A stretch of 64,000 bases of DNA from Lactococcus carnosus (GCF_006770265.1 NZ_CP017194.1:992001-1056000), one strand, 5' to 3'. Counted from the first letter of the stretch, positions 19,714 through 28,852 are shown. The notes: generated by a model from the sequence alone, not told the origin. A program made the numbers and translations.

Positions 19714-20489
19714 AACGACAGTTTAAATTTGAAAAGGTCTATCTGATTTTTGTCTTTGCCTTGCTCTATCTGCCAATCTTTTATTTGATTTTCTATGCTT
19801 TTAACAAGAATGGCAATATGAACGCCTTTACTGGCTTCACCTTAACCTATTTTAAGGCCTTATTTGCTGACAGTCGGTTGATCTTGATCGTTGTGCAAAC
19901 CTTCTTCCTTGCCTTTTTGTCAGCCTTATTAGCGACAATTATCGGGACTTTTGGTACGATTTATATCCACCAGACCAAGGCAAGACGTCAAAATACCTTA
20001 TTAGTTTTAAATAGTGTGTTATTAGTTTCACCAGATGTTATGATTGGGGCTAGTTTCCTGATCTTGATGACATCAGTTGGCTTTAAACTGGGGTTTGCAT
20101 CGGTCTTGTTAGCACATATTGCCTTCTCAATTCCTATCGTTGTGTTGATGGTTTTACCTAGACTTCAAGAAATGGATCAGGACATGGTAAATGCGGCTTA
20201 TGACTTAGGGGCTAGCCAGCGTCAAACACTGAGAGAAGTCATTCTACCCTTTTTGACACCAGGTGTCATCGCTGGTTTCTTTATGGCTTTTACCTACTCC
20301 CTGGATGATTTTGCGGTTACCTTTTTCGTAACAGGAAATGGCTTTTCTACTTTGTCAGTCGAAATCTACTCAAGAGCACGTCATGGCATCTCGCTAGAAA
20401 TCAATGCACTATCAGCTCTCGTGTTTATGCTTTCAATTTTGCTTGTAATCGGGTATTATATGATTATGAGGAGTTCAGATGAAAAATAA
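19710..20489 (+). CDS. potC: Spermidine/putrescine ABC transporter permease PotC
   Basis: The 259-residue membrane subunit has six segments. Its EAA loop reads VNAAYDLGASQRQTLREVIL, and FTYSLDDFAVTFFVTGNG is a typical PotC stretch before the last helix. GGGAGA lies before ATG, which overlaps the potB stop (ATGA). Its own stop lies 11 nt inside the next gene, a TPM-domain protein, so the two unrelated proteins are tightly coupled. Confidence 0.93.
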   Translation: MKRQFKFEKVYLIFVFALLYLPIFYLIFYAFNKNGNMNAFTGFTLTYFKALFADSRLILIVVQTFFLAFLSALLATIIGTFGTIYIHQTKARRQNTLLVLNSVLLVSPDVMIGASFLILMTSVGFKLGFASVLLAHIAFSIPIVVLMVLPRLQEMDQDMVNAAYDLGASQRQTLREVILPFLTPGVIAGFFMAFTYSLDDFAVTFFVTGNGFSTLSVEIYSRARHGISLEINALSALVFMLSILLVIGYYMIMRSSDEK

Positions 20490-21291
20490 TTTTACTAGAA
20501 AAATAATCCTGATTACGGTTATGATCCTCGCTTTCGGTGGCCTACTTGCTTTTTTTAGTCAATCAGGTAAAGGTCTAGGTAAAGATCCGATTCCCAAACT
20601 GACTTGGCAAGCCAATACGCATGTCTATGACAAGGCTAAGATGCTAAGTGAGTCGACTAAAAACAGCTTAAATCAGTCCCTAGGTGAGTTAGATAATCGT
20701 AAAACGACACAATTTATTGTGTTGACGGTCGACTCCCTGGGCGGCCAATCGATAGAAACCTATGCCAATACTGTATTTAGTAAAACAGGAATCGGTGACA
20801 AGGCAAGTGATAATGGCCTACTGATGCTGATTGCTAAAGATGAAAAGAAGGTTTGGGTTGAAGTTGGTCAAGGGCTTGAAGGTGACCTCAACGATGGTAA
20901 AGTAGGTCGTATCCTAGATGATAATTTTGTCCCCTATCGTAGTATAGGGGATTATGATACGGCTGTCCTGAAAACGACTGCCGCCCTCACAGGCGTCTTA
21001 ACAGGCACCACACCGGCGGTAGATACACCAGCTCATAATGAAAGCAATGATGCACCAGAACGCCAAAAACGCGCCAATAACAACCCAATCGGTGGCCTGA
21101 TCTTATTTGGTATCATTATCGCTGTGGTCCTTGGCCTCATCGTCACTGGCCATGGGGATATCTTACTTTGGATTTTGATGTTGTTCTTCAATAATCGTGG
21201 CGGCGGTTCAGGTGGTGGTTACGGTGGCGGCTCATCTGGCGGCGGCGGTTTTGGCGGCGGGTCATCATCAGGTGGTGGTGCCGGTCGATAG
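20479..21291 (+). CDS. TPM-domain membrane protein (YgcG family)
   Basis: The 270-residue protein has an N-terminal membrane segment (residues 9-27), then an extracytoplasmic TPM domain. Markers are HVYDKAKMLSESTKNSLNQS, IETYANTVFSKTGIG, NGLLMLIAKDEKKVWVEVG and a late FVPYRSIGDYDTAV. A second membrane stretch (IGGLILFGIIIAVVLGLIV) and a glycine/serine-rich tail follow, which is the usual YgcG layout. TPM proteins often pair with LemA, as here. GAGGAG lies before ATG. Its reading frame starts within potC. The molecular role is unknown; the C-terminal low-complexity tail is a family trait, not damage. Confidence 0.8.
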   Translation: MKNNFTRKIILITVMILAFGGLLAFFSQSGKGLGKDPIPKLTWQANTHVYDKAKMLSESTKNSLNQSLGELDNRKTTQFIVLTVDSLGGQSIETYANTVFSKTGIGDKASDNGLLMLIAKDEKKVWVEVGQGLEGDLNDGKVGRILDDNFVPYRSIGDYDTAVLKTTAALTGVLTGTTPAVDTPAHNESNDAPERQKRANNNPIGGLILFGIIIAVVLGLIVTGHGDILLWILMLFFNNRGGGSGGGYGGGSSGGGGFGGGSSSGGGAGR

Positions 21292-21303
21292 TCATCTTGC
21301 ACT

Positions 21304-21328
21304 GCTTTAAAGCCAGTTGTTTTAAAGC
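21304..21328 (+). other. Hairpin between the TPM gene and lemA
   Basis: GCTTTAAA and TTTAAAGC form an 8-bp stem with a 9-nt loop. No T run follows, so it may be a processing or stability element inside the pot transcript. Confidence 0.5.
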
Positions 21329-21355
21329 GAGTTTATAAATAGAAAAGAGAAAATA

Positions 21356-21940
21356 ATGGAATTTATCAAGAAGAATAGTATTGTTGTCGGTATCATCGGT
21401 GTATTGGTTGTCATCATCATTGCCTTTTTCTCAATCGGCAACGGGATTGTTAAAGAACAAAACAGTGTTGATTCTGCATTTGCGGATATCGATACACAAC
21501 TCCAACGTCGTAATGATTTGATACCAAACTTAGTATCGACTGTCAAAGGCTATGCGGCACATGAAGAAAAGATTTTTACAGCCATTTCGACTGCCCAAAG
21601 TGCCATGACAAAAGCAGAAACAGTCACTGACAAAGCAGCTGCCAATGATCAAGTATCTTCAGCCCTTAATGGTTTATTACGTCTCCAAGTCAGCTATCCT
21701 GATATCAAAGCAGACAAACAATTTACACAGTTAGCTGATGAATTGGCTGGTACAGAAAACCGGATTGCTGTTGCACGGACACGTTATAATGATGTCGTTA
21801 AAACTTATAATAATAAAGTAACTTTGTTCCCAACATCTATCGTCGCAGGCATGCGTGGTGCCACTAAAAAAGACTTCTTCAAAGCTAGTGAGTCTGCTAA
21901 AAATACACCTTCTGTTGACTTCGGTAATGACAAGAAATAA
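21356..21940 (+). CDS. lemA: LemA family protein
   Basis: The 194-residue protein has an N-terminal membrane anchor (IVVGIIGVLVVIIIAFFSIG), then the LemA helical bundle: NSVDSAFADIDTQLQRRNDL, PNLVSTVKGYAAHEEKIFTA, and the conserved ENRIAVARTRYNDVVKTYNN with FPTSIVAGMRG. It is the usual partner of TPM-domain proteins. LemA proteins are anchored with most of the chain outside or inside depending on source; topology here is not resolved. Its stop is directly followed by the potD ATG. Confidence 0.9.
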   Translation: MEFIKKNSIVVGIIGVLVVIIIAFFSIGNGIVKEQNSVDSAFADIDTQLQRRNDLIPNLVSTVKGYAAHEEKIFTAISTAQSAMTKAETVTDKAAANDQVSSALNGLLRLQVSYPDIKADKQFTQLADELAGTENRIAVARTRYNDVVKTYNNKVTLFPTSIVAGMRGATKKDFFKASESAKNTPSVDFGNDKK

Positions 21941-23014
21941 ATGAAGAGATTAGTCTACTTTATCGGTGGTATCATTGCCATCATTGCCTTGTTAGGCGGC
22001 TTGTCCGTGAAACTCTCAGCAGATAAAGGTAGCTCGGGTATCAATAACCAATTGACCATCTATAACTGGGGAGATTACATAGACGACGCACTATTGCGTC
22101 AGTTTGAAAAAGAGACAGGCTACAAGGTCAACTATGTGACATTTGACTCAAATGAAGCCATGTATACCAAAGTCAAACAGGGTGGTACAACCTATGATAT
22201 CGCCATTCCCAGTGAGTATATGATCGATAAGATGAAATCCGAGAAACTCCTTTATCCACTGGACTACAGTAAAATAAAAGGGCTGAAAAATATTGACCCT
22301 AAATTCTTAGATCAGCCATTTGACCGAGAAAACAAGTATTCGGTCCCATATTTCTGGGGAACACTAGGGATTGTTTACAACGATAAGCTGGTCAAAACGC
22401 CACCAGCGCATTGGAAAGACCTGTGGTCATCAGACTACAAGGATAATCTGATGCTAATCGATGGGGCGCGTGAAATAATTGGCATGGGTCTAAATGAACA
22501 GGGCAGTAGTCTGAATAGCAAGGATATGGGTCAGCTGAATCAGGCTTATGATCGCCTCAAGGACTTGACACCAAACATTAAGGCAGTCGTTGCTGATGAA
22601 ATCAAGCAGTACATGATTAATAATGAGGCAGCAGTTGCGGTTACTTTTTCTGGAGAAGCCTCTGAGATGGTCAGCCAAAACAAGGACTTGCACTATGTGG
22701 TGCCCAGCGAAGGCTCAAATCTGTGGTTTGATAATATCGTCATTCCCAAAACAGCTAAAAATTTCACGGCCGCTTATGCCTTTATCAATTTCATGTTAAA
22801 TCCCAAGCATGCCGCTCAAAATGCTGAGTATGTTGGCTATGCAACGCCTAATGCAGCAGCTAAAAAATTACTACCAAAAGACATCCTGGATGATAAGGCA
22901 TTTTATCCGAGTGATCAAGCAATGAAAAATTTGGAAGTCTATAAAAATTTAGGACCAGAATACTTAGGTATTTATAATGACTTATTTTTGTCGATCAAGA
23001 TGTATCGGAAATAA
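21941..23014 (+). CDS. potD: Spermidine/putrescine ABC transporter substrate-binding protein
   Basis: PotD captures polyamines outside the cell for PotABC. The 357-residue protein has the PotD opening IYNWGDYIDDALLRQFEKET, VTFDSNEAMYTKVKQGGTTY, PYFWGTLGIVYND, and LWFDNIVIPKTAKN. The N-terminal hydrophobic segment (LVYFIGGIIAIIALLGGLSV) has no lipobox cysteine, as in streptococcal PotD, so it is probably held by an uncleaved anchor or cleaved as a signal. ATG abuts the lemA stop; translation is likely coupled. It lies apart from potC, separated by the TPM/LemA pair. Confidence 0.94.
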   Translation: MKRLVYFIGGIIAIIALLGGLSVKLSADKGSSGINNQLTIYNWGDYIDDALLRQFEKETGYKVNYVTFDSNEAMYTKVKQGGTTYDIAIPSEYMIDKMKSEKLLYPLDYSKIKGLKNIDPKFLDQPFDRENKYSVPYFWGTLGIVYNDKLVKTPPAHWKDLWSSDYKDNLMLIDGAREIIGMGLNEQGSSLNSKDMGQLNQAYDRLKDLTPNIKAVVADEIKQYMINNEAAVAVTFSGEASEMVSQNKDLHYVVPSEGSNLWFDNIVIPKTAKNFTAAYAFINFMLNPKHAAQNAEYVGYATPNAAAKKLLPKDILDDKAFYPSDQAMKNLEVYKNLGPEYLGIYNDLFLSIKMYRK

Positions 23015-23036
23015 TGGTTATTATCCTAGTATCTGA

Positions 23037-24485
<1,449 letters not shown>

Positions 24486-24486
24486 G

Positions 24487-24585
24487 AACTAGCGTTTAGG
24501 AAACGTGCGAACGGTAGGCAAAAACAGAACGTGGCGCACTATGCCACTTTTTGATTTTGCCTCGGGAGCCACTTTCCTGCTAGTT
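24487..24585 (+). ncRNA. Nested hairpin structure downstream of rlmD
   Basis: Four stems nest in order: AACTAGC/GCTAGTT (24487-24493, 24579-24585), AGGAAA/TTTCCT (24498-24503, 24573-24578), GGCAAAA/TTTTGCC (24517-24523, 24555-24561) and GTGGC/GCCAC (24531-24535, 24543-24547). It starts 1 nt after the rlmD stop. No known RNA family comes to mind. It is either a structured 3' UTR, a small RNA or the remains of a palindromic repeat element. Confidence 0.45.
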
Positions 24586-24639
24586 TGTGCTAAACATCAA
24601 GGAATCAGTAAGAAATACCTTAGAGTTTTTATAAATGAG

Positions 24640-24671
24640 AGATTTCAGATTTTGATCTGGGGTCTTTTTTG
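24640..24671 (+). terminator. Terminator downstream of rlmD and its structured RNA
   Basis: AGATTTCAGAT and ATCTGGGGTCT pair (three G-T wobbles) around TTTG, followed by six T. The stretch 24586-24773 otherwise holds only this and the next promoter. Confidence 0.75.
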
Positions 24672-24714
24672 TTGTTTTATACATTCAGATAACTCATTCT
24701 ATTTTACCTCATCA

Positions 24715-24743
24715 TTGAAATTATAAAAGAAACGTGTCATAAT
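24715..24743 (+). promoter_or_regulatory. Promoter of the RmlC-like gene
   Basis: TTGAAA (24715-24720) and CATAAT (24738-24743), 17 bp apart, with TG before the -10. Confidence 0.7.
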
Positions 24744-24773
24744 GAGTATTAAAAAAGAAGAGATGGAGCAAAC

Positions 24774-25355
24774 ATGACTTTACATATTGACCCTTTATCA
24801 GCACAAGCTGGAAAAATAGCTGGCTTACAAGTGATTCACTCCAAAATGGTGACGGATGATCGTGGCACCGTGCGAGAACTTTACCGGGAGACGAGTTATA
24901 CCGCTTTCTTACCTGATACTGTAACAGCATGGCGTCAAGTGAATTTAACACGTACTAAGCGTGGTGCGGTACGTGGTCTTCATGGTGAGGCCATGGCCAA
25001 ATTAGTCACTGTGGCCCATGGGTCAGCCTTTGGTGTTTACGTGGATACTAGACCCGATAGTCCAACGATTGGTGCAGTGGTCACAGTCAACTTGATACCT
25101 GGTGTTCAAGTCTTTGTGCCACAAGGTGTCTGTAATGGTTTTCAAGCACTTGATGACGACACAGAATATCTTTACTTTTTTGATAATGAGTGGCAGCCTG
25201 GTATGTCAGGTGTTGCCTTAACACCCCTTGATACTGAACTTGGTATAGATTGGCCTATCACCCTCGATGCAAGCAATTTAGATCAAGTATCTGAAAAAGA
25301 TGCCAAGGCACCGACACTTAAGGCAATACTTGACTTGCAAACTAAAGAAGCCTGA
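24774..25355 (+). CDS. RmlC-like cupin (dTDP-4-dehydrorhamnose 3,5-epimerase family)
   Basis: The 193-residue protein follows the RmlC fold: DDRGTVRELYRE, QVNLTRTKRGAVRGLHGEAM with the histidine that is the catalytic base in RmlC, KLVTVAHGSAFGVYVDTRPD, FVPQGVCNGFQALDDDTEYLY, and the final DTELGIDWP. The usual GLHFQ/PPxAQ part is shortened here (GLHGEAMAKLV). It has its own promoter and no rmlA, rmlB or rmlD beside it. So it could be a second RmlC copy or a related sugar epimerase with another substrate. The family is clear, the substrate is not. Confidence 0.75.
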   Translation: MTLHIDPLSAQAGKIAGLQVIHSKMVTDDRGTVRELYRETSYTAFLPDTVTAWRQVNLTRTKRGAVRGLHGEAMAKLVTVAHGSAFGVYVDTRPDSPTIGAVVTVNLIPGVQVFVPQGVCNGFQALDDDTEYLYFFDNEWQPGMSGVALTPLDTELGIDWPITLDASNLDQVSEKDAKAPTLKAILDLQTKEA

Positions 25356-25433
25356 TAGATAGGGAATCGCAAGCGCGTGATGCGTCTTCTACTGTATATT
25401 AGAAAGAACTATTATTCGGTGAGTAGCACCTTT

Positions 25434-25488
25434 AAAAGTAGTTTGAGCAGCTATGATAAGTTGCTTAAACTACTTTTTAACTTTTTTA
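25434..25488 (+). terminator. Strong terminator after the RmlC-like gene
   Basis: An 18-bp stem (25434-25451 with 25460-25477, two G-T wobbles) closes on TATGATAA and is followed by T-rich sequence. The 378 bases from 25356 to 25733 hold only this terminator and the Nudix promoter. Confidence 0.85.
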
Positions 25489-25657
25489 GTACACAAATAA
25501 ACGGGTTTAAAAAAGGCAATAAAATACATGTATCTATGCGTACAACTGTATTTATCAGTAGTAGGATCAAGCATCTAGATAGGATTCAGGCACTTAAAGG
25601 GGTTGAGTAAACCGACTAGTCCAGCCTTAGTTATTGATCTATTAATGGTAGCAAAAG

Positions 25658-25666
25658 TGGTATAAT
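25658..25666 (+). promoter_or_regulatory. Promoter of the Nudix gene
   Basis: Extended -10 TG-G-TATAAT. No good -35 lies at 17 bp; a TTGATC is 21 bp away. Confidence 0.5.
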
Positions 25667-25733
25667 ACACCCTATAGGCTTTGACACGGATAACGTTAAA
25701 CCTTAAATTTGATGGAATAGGTGGGGCAAAGTG

Positions 25734-26252
25734 ATGAGTTATTGTATGGTGTGTGGTAGTAAACTTGACAGCCAGTATTTGGAAAATGAAGGGGATATTC
25801 CCTATTGTCCGGATTGTGCTAGTTTTCGTTTTCCGATCTTTAATACGGCAGTTAGTATGATTGTGCTAAATCATCAGTTAGATAAGGTGCTCCTGATTCA
25901 GCAGTATCAGAAAAAAGCCTATATTTTAGTTGCGGGTTACATTAATAAGGGTGAGAATGCAGAAGCAGCGGTCAGTAGAGAAATTGCTGAAGAAGTCGGT
26001 CTCTCTGTCTCACAGGTTCAAGCCAATCACTCTGAATACTATGCACCATCCAATACACTCATGCTAAATTATGTTTGTGTTGCGTCACAAGAATCTGTTA
26101 CCTTGACTGATGAAGTTGATGCCGCCAAATGGTTCCCACTAGCAGAAGCCAGACAAGCAATCAAAGCCAATAGTCTAGCAAAACGATTTCTGGAATCATT
26201 TTTAGATAAACACGAATTGGGTGTTGCGCAAGTGAAAGGTGGCATCAAATGA
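25734..26252 (+). CDS. Nudix hydrolase with N-terminal zinc ribbon
   Basis: The 172-residue protein starts with a zinc ribbon (CMVC near residue 4, CPDC near residue 25), then a Nudix domain with the complete box GYINKGENAEAAVSREIAEE followed by VG, which binds Mg and the diphosphate. Nudix enzymes with such a ribbon include NADH pyrophosphatases (NudC) and related forms; the SQPWPFPxS motif that marks NudC is absent, so the substrate stays open. GTG 25731 directly precedes ATG 25734; AGGTGGGG serves either. It overlaps the next gene by 4 nt. Confidence 0.85.
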   Translation: MSYCMVCGSKLDSQYLENEGDIPYCPDCASFRFPIFNTAVSMIVLNHQLDKVLLIQQYQKKAYILVAGYINKGENAEAAVSREIAEEVGLSVSQVQANHSEYYAPSNTLMLNYVCVASQESVTLTDEVDAAKWFPLAEARQAIKANSLAKRFLESFLDKHELGVAQVKGGIK

Positions 26253-26785
26253 GGATAGGGTTTGCTCTCGCAAGTTCTTTAGCAGCTAAACAGGACATGC
26301 TCTATGCGCTAATTCAAGACGTGTCAAGTGAATATGGACATACGGTGATCTTATTAGATACGCAATGTGATAACTTAGACTATATAGATGTCGCCATCTC
26401 TTGCGGTACTGCACTTTATCGTAAAGAGGTAGACTTTATTTTAACGGGCTGTAGTTCAGGGCTAGGCATGCAACTTGCTTGCAATTATGTGCCAGGTATC
26501 ATCTGCGGCTACGGGACAAGTGAAATCGAGGCGACTTTATTTGCCAGAATTAATCAGGGGAATGCCTTTTCCTATCCCTTTGCCTTAAACTGGGGATGGG
26601 CATCTGAGGTAGTTTATCGGTCGGTCTTACATGCCCTGTTTAAAGGCCTAACACAAGCACCTTATCCTCAGGCAGAAGCAGAAAGAAAGCAGCAAGCAAC
26701 TGATAAATTAAAGTGGTTAAAAAAAACGTCACAGCTTGATTTTGAGGATTTTATTAATGCCTATAATACTAAAGATGCTAAATAG
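26249..26785 (+). CDS. RpiB/LacA/LacB-like sugar-phosphate isomerase family protein
   Basis: The 178-residue protein matches the RpiB fold, with ILTGCSSGLGMQLACNYVPG in place of the family's catalytic CGTGIGMSIAANKVPG. The active cysteine and the glycines that hold the sugar phosphate are kept. The N-terminus lacks the usual GSDHAG and reads IGFALASSLAAKQDM instead, and a 30-residue charged tail follows. Typical RpiB or LacA/LacB are 140-170 residues. It is coupled to the Nudix gene (ATGA), so a joint role in clearing or converting a sugar phosphate or nucleotide is possible. The reaction is unknown. Confidence 0.7.
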   Translation: MRIGFALASSLAAKQDMLYALIQDVSSEYGHTVILLDTQCDNLDYIDVAISCGTALYRKEVDFILTGCSSGLGMQLACNYVPGIICGYGTSEIEATLFARINQGNAFSYPFALNWGWASEVVYRSVLHALFKGLTQAPYPQAEAERKQQATDKLKWLKKTSQLDFEDFINAYNTKDAK

Positions 26786-26841
26786 GTAAATGAGCCAACA
26801 TCTTACCAGGCAAGGCTAGTAGATCTAGCCCCAAAAAAAGC

Positions 26842-26880
26842 ATGAGCTATAAGGAAATCCACCTTTTAGCTTATTTTTTT
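26842..26880 (+). terminator. Terminator of the Nudix-RpiB-like unit
   Basis: ATGAGCTATAAGG and CCTTTTAGCTTAT pair with one mismatch, followed by a long T run. Confidence 0.85.
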
Positions 26881-26929
26881 TGACCAATTTTTCGTATCAT
26901 AGCAGATGATATAATTATAAAAAAAGAAA

Positions 26930-26958
26930 TTGTTATTTAACTAAAAAGATAGTATAAT
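26930..26958 (+). promoter_or_regulatory. Promoter of the 27 kb small-protein pair
   Basis: TTGTTA (26930-26935) and TATAAT (26953-26958), 17 bp apart. Confidence 0.7.
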
Positions 26959-27021
26959 TAGAGTGTGTTATACAGTGAATAAGTCAATTTAACCAAATAA
27001 AAATAACAAGAGGAGACATGC

Positions 27022-27249
27022 ATGAACTTTAAAAACGTGAATTTAACTAGAGAAGAAGCAAGCAAATGGATTACCTATTTTAAAAAGACTTATCCATATT
27101 GTGAGGATGTGATCGGTTTAAGAATGATTTGGCCTTGCCTAACAGTTAATCAAGACAAATCGATATTTATTAATACAAAATTTATTAATCATGATGCACC
27201 CTATGATATAGATTATTTTATTTTTGGCATGGCTACTTATTTCTCTTAA
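27022..27249 (+). CDS. Hypothetical protein, 75 residues (first half of a possible split gene)
   Basis: It begins MNFKNVNLTREEASKWITYF and ends in GMATYFS. AGAGGAG lies 12 nt before ATG, and a good promoter precedes it. There is no membrane segment or signal. I do not recognise the family. Its stop lies 2 nt before the start of another unknown ORF in a different frame, which lacks a ribosome site. Both parts read as one soluble, aromatic-rich protein of about 155 residues if a single frame change at TTCTCTTAAAAATG is allowed. Confidence 0.6.
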   Translation: MNFKNVNLTREEASKWITYFKKTYPYCEDVIGLRMIWPCLTVNQDKSIFINTKFINHDAPYDIDYFIFGMATYFS

Positions 27250-27251
27250 AA

Positions 27252-27488
27252 ATGAAACAGGTCTGGGGAGAGGAAGACCTGGAAGCTTGGGAGTTTAACC
27301 TATTAATCCCCTATCCAGATGCGCGTGCCCAAGCAGGTATTCATCTACCTAAGAAATTGATAAAGGATGAAGTACAAATTTTTCAGGACTTGAAAACAGC
27401 GATGGTCGTTTACAGGCAATATGGTGGCAATATGGTGAATCCACCCATTCCTAGTATCAAGATTCATGTGGGAGGAAAGGTTTATTAG
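27252..27488 (+). CDS. Hypothetical protein, 78 residues (second half of a possible split gene)
   Basis: The frame reads MKQVWGEEDLEAWEFNLLIP and later YRQYGGNMVNPPIPSIKIHV. No Shine-Dalgarno sequence lies before ATG 27252, so translation would depend on coupling to the preceding ORF or on a frameshift. The same frame is open upstream of the ATG for at least a few codons. Proline-rich C-terminal half, no membrane segment. Unknown function. Confidence 0.5.
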   Translation: MKQVWGEEDLEAWEFNLLIPYPDARAQAGIHLPKKLIKDEVQIFQDLKTAMVVYRQYGGNMVNPPIPSIKIHVGGKVY

Positions 27489-27580
27489 GTTTCATGATGC
27501 AAAATTGACTAAATCAAGCATCAGTTATCAGCTAAATTATCAACATAAGGCAAAGTAATTCACCAAAATAGTCAGATTCC

Positions 27581-27610
27581 TTGTCTCTAGTCATTTAATT
27601 CTGTTATAAT
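27581..27610 (+). promoter_or_regulatory. Promoter upstream of the 44-residue gene
   Basis: TTGTCT (27581-27586) and TATAAT (27605-27610), 18 bp apart. The transcript would carry a leader of about 100 nt. Confidence 0.65.
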
Positions 27611-27714
27611 AGATAAGGTGTGATGGTAGAAGGCCTTTAGATAAGGCTATTTGATCTAGCCATGACAGGTAGCGCTTAACAAAAGTATCAAAATCAAGAA
27701 AAGAGGCAAGACAA

Positions 27715-27849
27715 GTGAATCAAACAGCTAAAGAAAAAATGTTAGAGATTATTAAGGCAAAACAAGGTGGTGGACGTTCACCACAACAAACACCTACAAA
27801 AAACGATCGTAAACATATGAGAAAAGGACCAAAGATTTTTAATAAATAA
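27715..27849 (+). CDS. Small basic protein, 44 residues
   Basis: From GTG 27715 the frame reads 44 residues: an amphipathic start NQTAKEKMLEIIKAKQGGGR, a polar middle SPQQTPTKNDRK, and the end KHMRKGPKIFNK. AAGAGGCAAG lies 7 nt upstream, and a consensus-like promoter is 105 nt upstream. Lysine and arginine are frequent, there is no membrane segment. I recall similar 40-45 residue proteins ending in KGPKIFNK in streptococci, without function. The next gene begins 88 nt later. Confidence 0.7.
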   Translation: MNQTAKEKMLEIIKAKQGGGRSPQQTPTKNDRKHMRKGPKIFNK

Positions 27850-27937
27850 GAGGAAGACACGTCTAAATTAGGGTTTAGGGGTGTTCTCTTTTATAGACTT
27901 AAACTAAACTAATTTTATCAGTTAGATCGGAGAAAAC

Positions 27938-28801
27938 ATGACACATGCAGGCCCATTTAAAGGTGTTTTAGGGAGTGACGCATTTCCAGCACAGGCTGGT
28001 CGTTATCGCTTTATCTGGAGTGAACTATGCCCATGGAGCCATCGTGTTGCCATCGTTAGGCAATTACTTGGCCTAGATACTGTAATCAGTGAAGGTAAAC
28101 TTAATCCTGTTATCACAGAAAAAGGGTGGCAGTTTTCACTAGATGCCGGTAATCAGGATCCGATTCTCGGCACAACCTATATGATGGACAGTTACTTGAA
28201 AACTGACCCTGATTATGCAGGGCGGGCAACGATTCCTGTTATCATCGATTTAACAACAGAAAAAATCGTCAATAATGAATCTCATGACCTGATGAGACAG
28301 TTGGAGATGAACTTTACTGGGCTTACTAAGCCTGATGCACCTGAGCTTTATCCAGAACACTTACGAGCTGAGATAGATGAAATCAATGCCATCATTTTAG
28401 AGGAAGTCATCGGTGCCATTTATCAGATGGGGGCTACTCAGTCACAAGATGATTATGCCAAACAGTATGACATCTTGTTTGCTCGGTTAGATCAGTTAGA
28501 TGCGCATTTTGCTGATCACGATTTTCTAGTTGGTGAACAGCTGACAGAAGCTGATATCAGACTTTACGTCTCGTTAGTCCGTTTTGATGTGGCCTATTAC
28601 AGTATGTATCATGCTGATCGCAACCAGCTAAACGAATTCCCAAATCTTTGGCCCTATGCCAAATCGCTTTATAAGATACCAGCTTTTCGTGAGACGACGA
28701 ACTTTGAAGCAATCAAAAAAGGATTTTGGCTAAACAACCATGCTGAAAATCCACGTCAGATTGTCCCATTAGGACCTGATACCAGTATTTGGCAAGCATA
28801 G
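27938..28801 (+). CDS. Glutathione S-transferase-like protein (glutathionyl-hydroquinone reductase type)
   Basis: The 287-residue protein has the YqjG/PcpF layout: FIWSELCPWSHRVAIVRQLL with the active cysteine 31 (CPWSHR, usually CPWAHR), then GTTYMMDSYLKTDPDYAGRATIPVIID and the LVGEQLTEADIRLYVSLVRF helical domain. Such enzymes remove glutathione from glutathionyl-hydroquinones. Lactococci do not all make glutathione, so import or another low-molecular thiol may serve. CGGAGA lies before ATG. Monocistronic, with a strong terminator. Confidence 0.85.
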   Translation: MTHAGPFKGVLGSDAFPAQAGRYRFIWSELCPWSHRVAIVRQLLGLDTVISEGKLNPVITEKGWQFSLDAGNQDPILGTTYMMDSYLKTDPDYAGRATIPVIIDLTTEKIVNNESHDLMRQLEMNFTGLTKPDAPELYPEHLRAEIDEINAIILEEVIGAIYQMGATQSQDDYAKQYDILFARLDQLDAHFADHDFLVGEQLTEADIRLYVSLVRFDVAYYSMYHADRNQLNEFPNLWPYAKSLYKIPAFRETTNFEAIKKGFWLNNHAENPRQIVPLGPDTSIWQA

Positions 28802-28852
28802 ATTAGTGATTTTCAAAGCCTAAGTTTCGCAAAAAAATGACACAATAACGTC

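Noticed and set aside
24505-24726. Open frame of 73 codons after rlmD
   Set aside because: It runs through the nested hairpins and terminator, has no ribosome site, and its sequence is not protein-like.
25377-25610. Open frame of 77 codons after the RmlC-like gene
   Set aside because: No ribosome site, no family signal, and a strong 18-bp terminator hairpin lies inside it.
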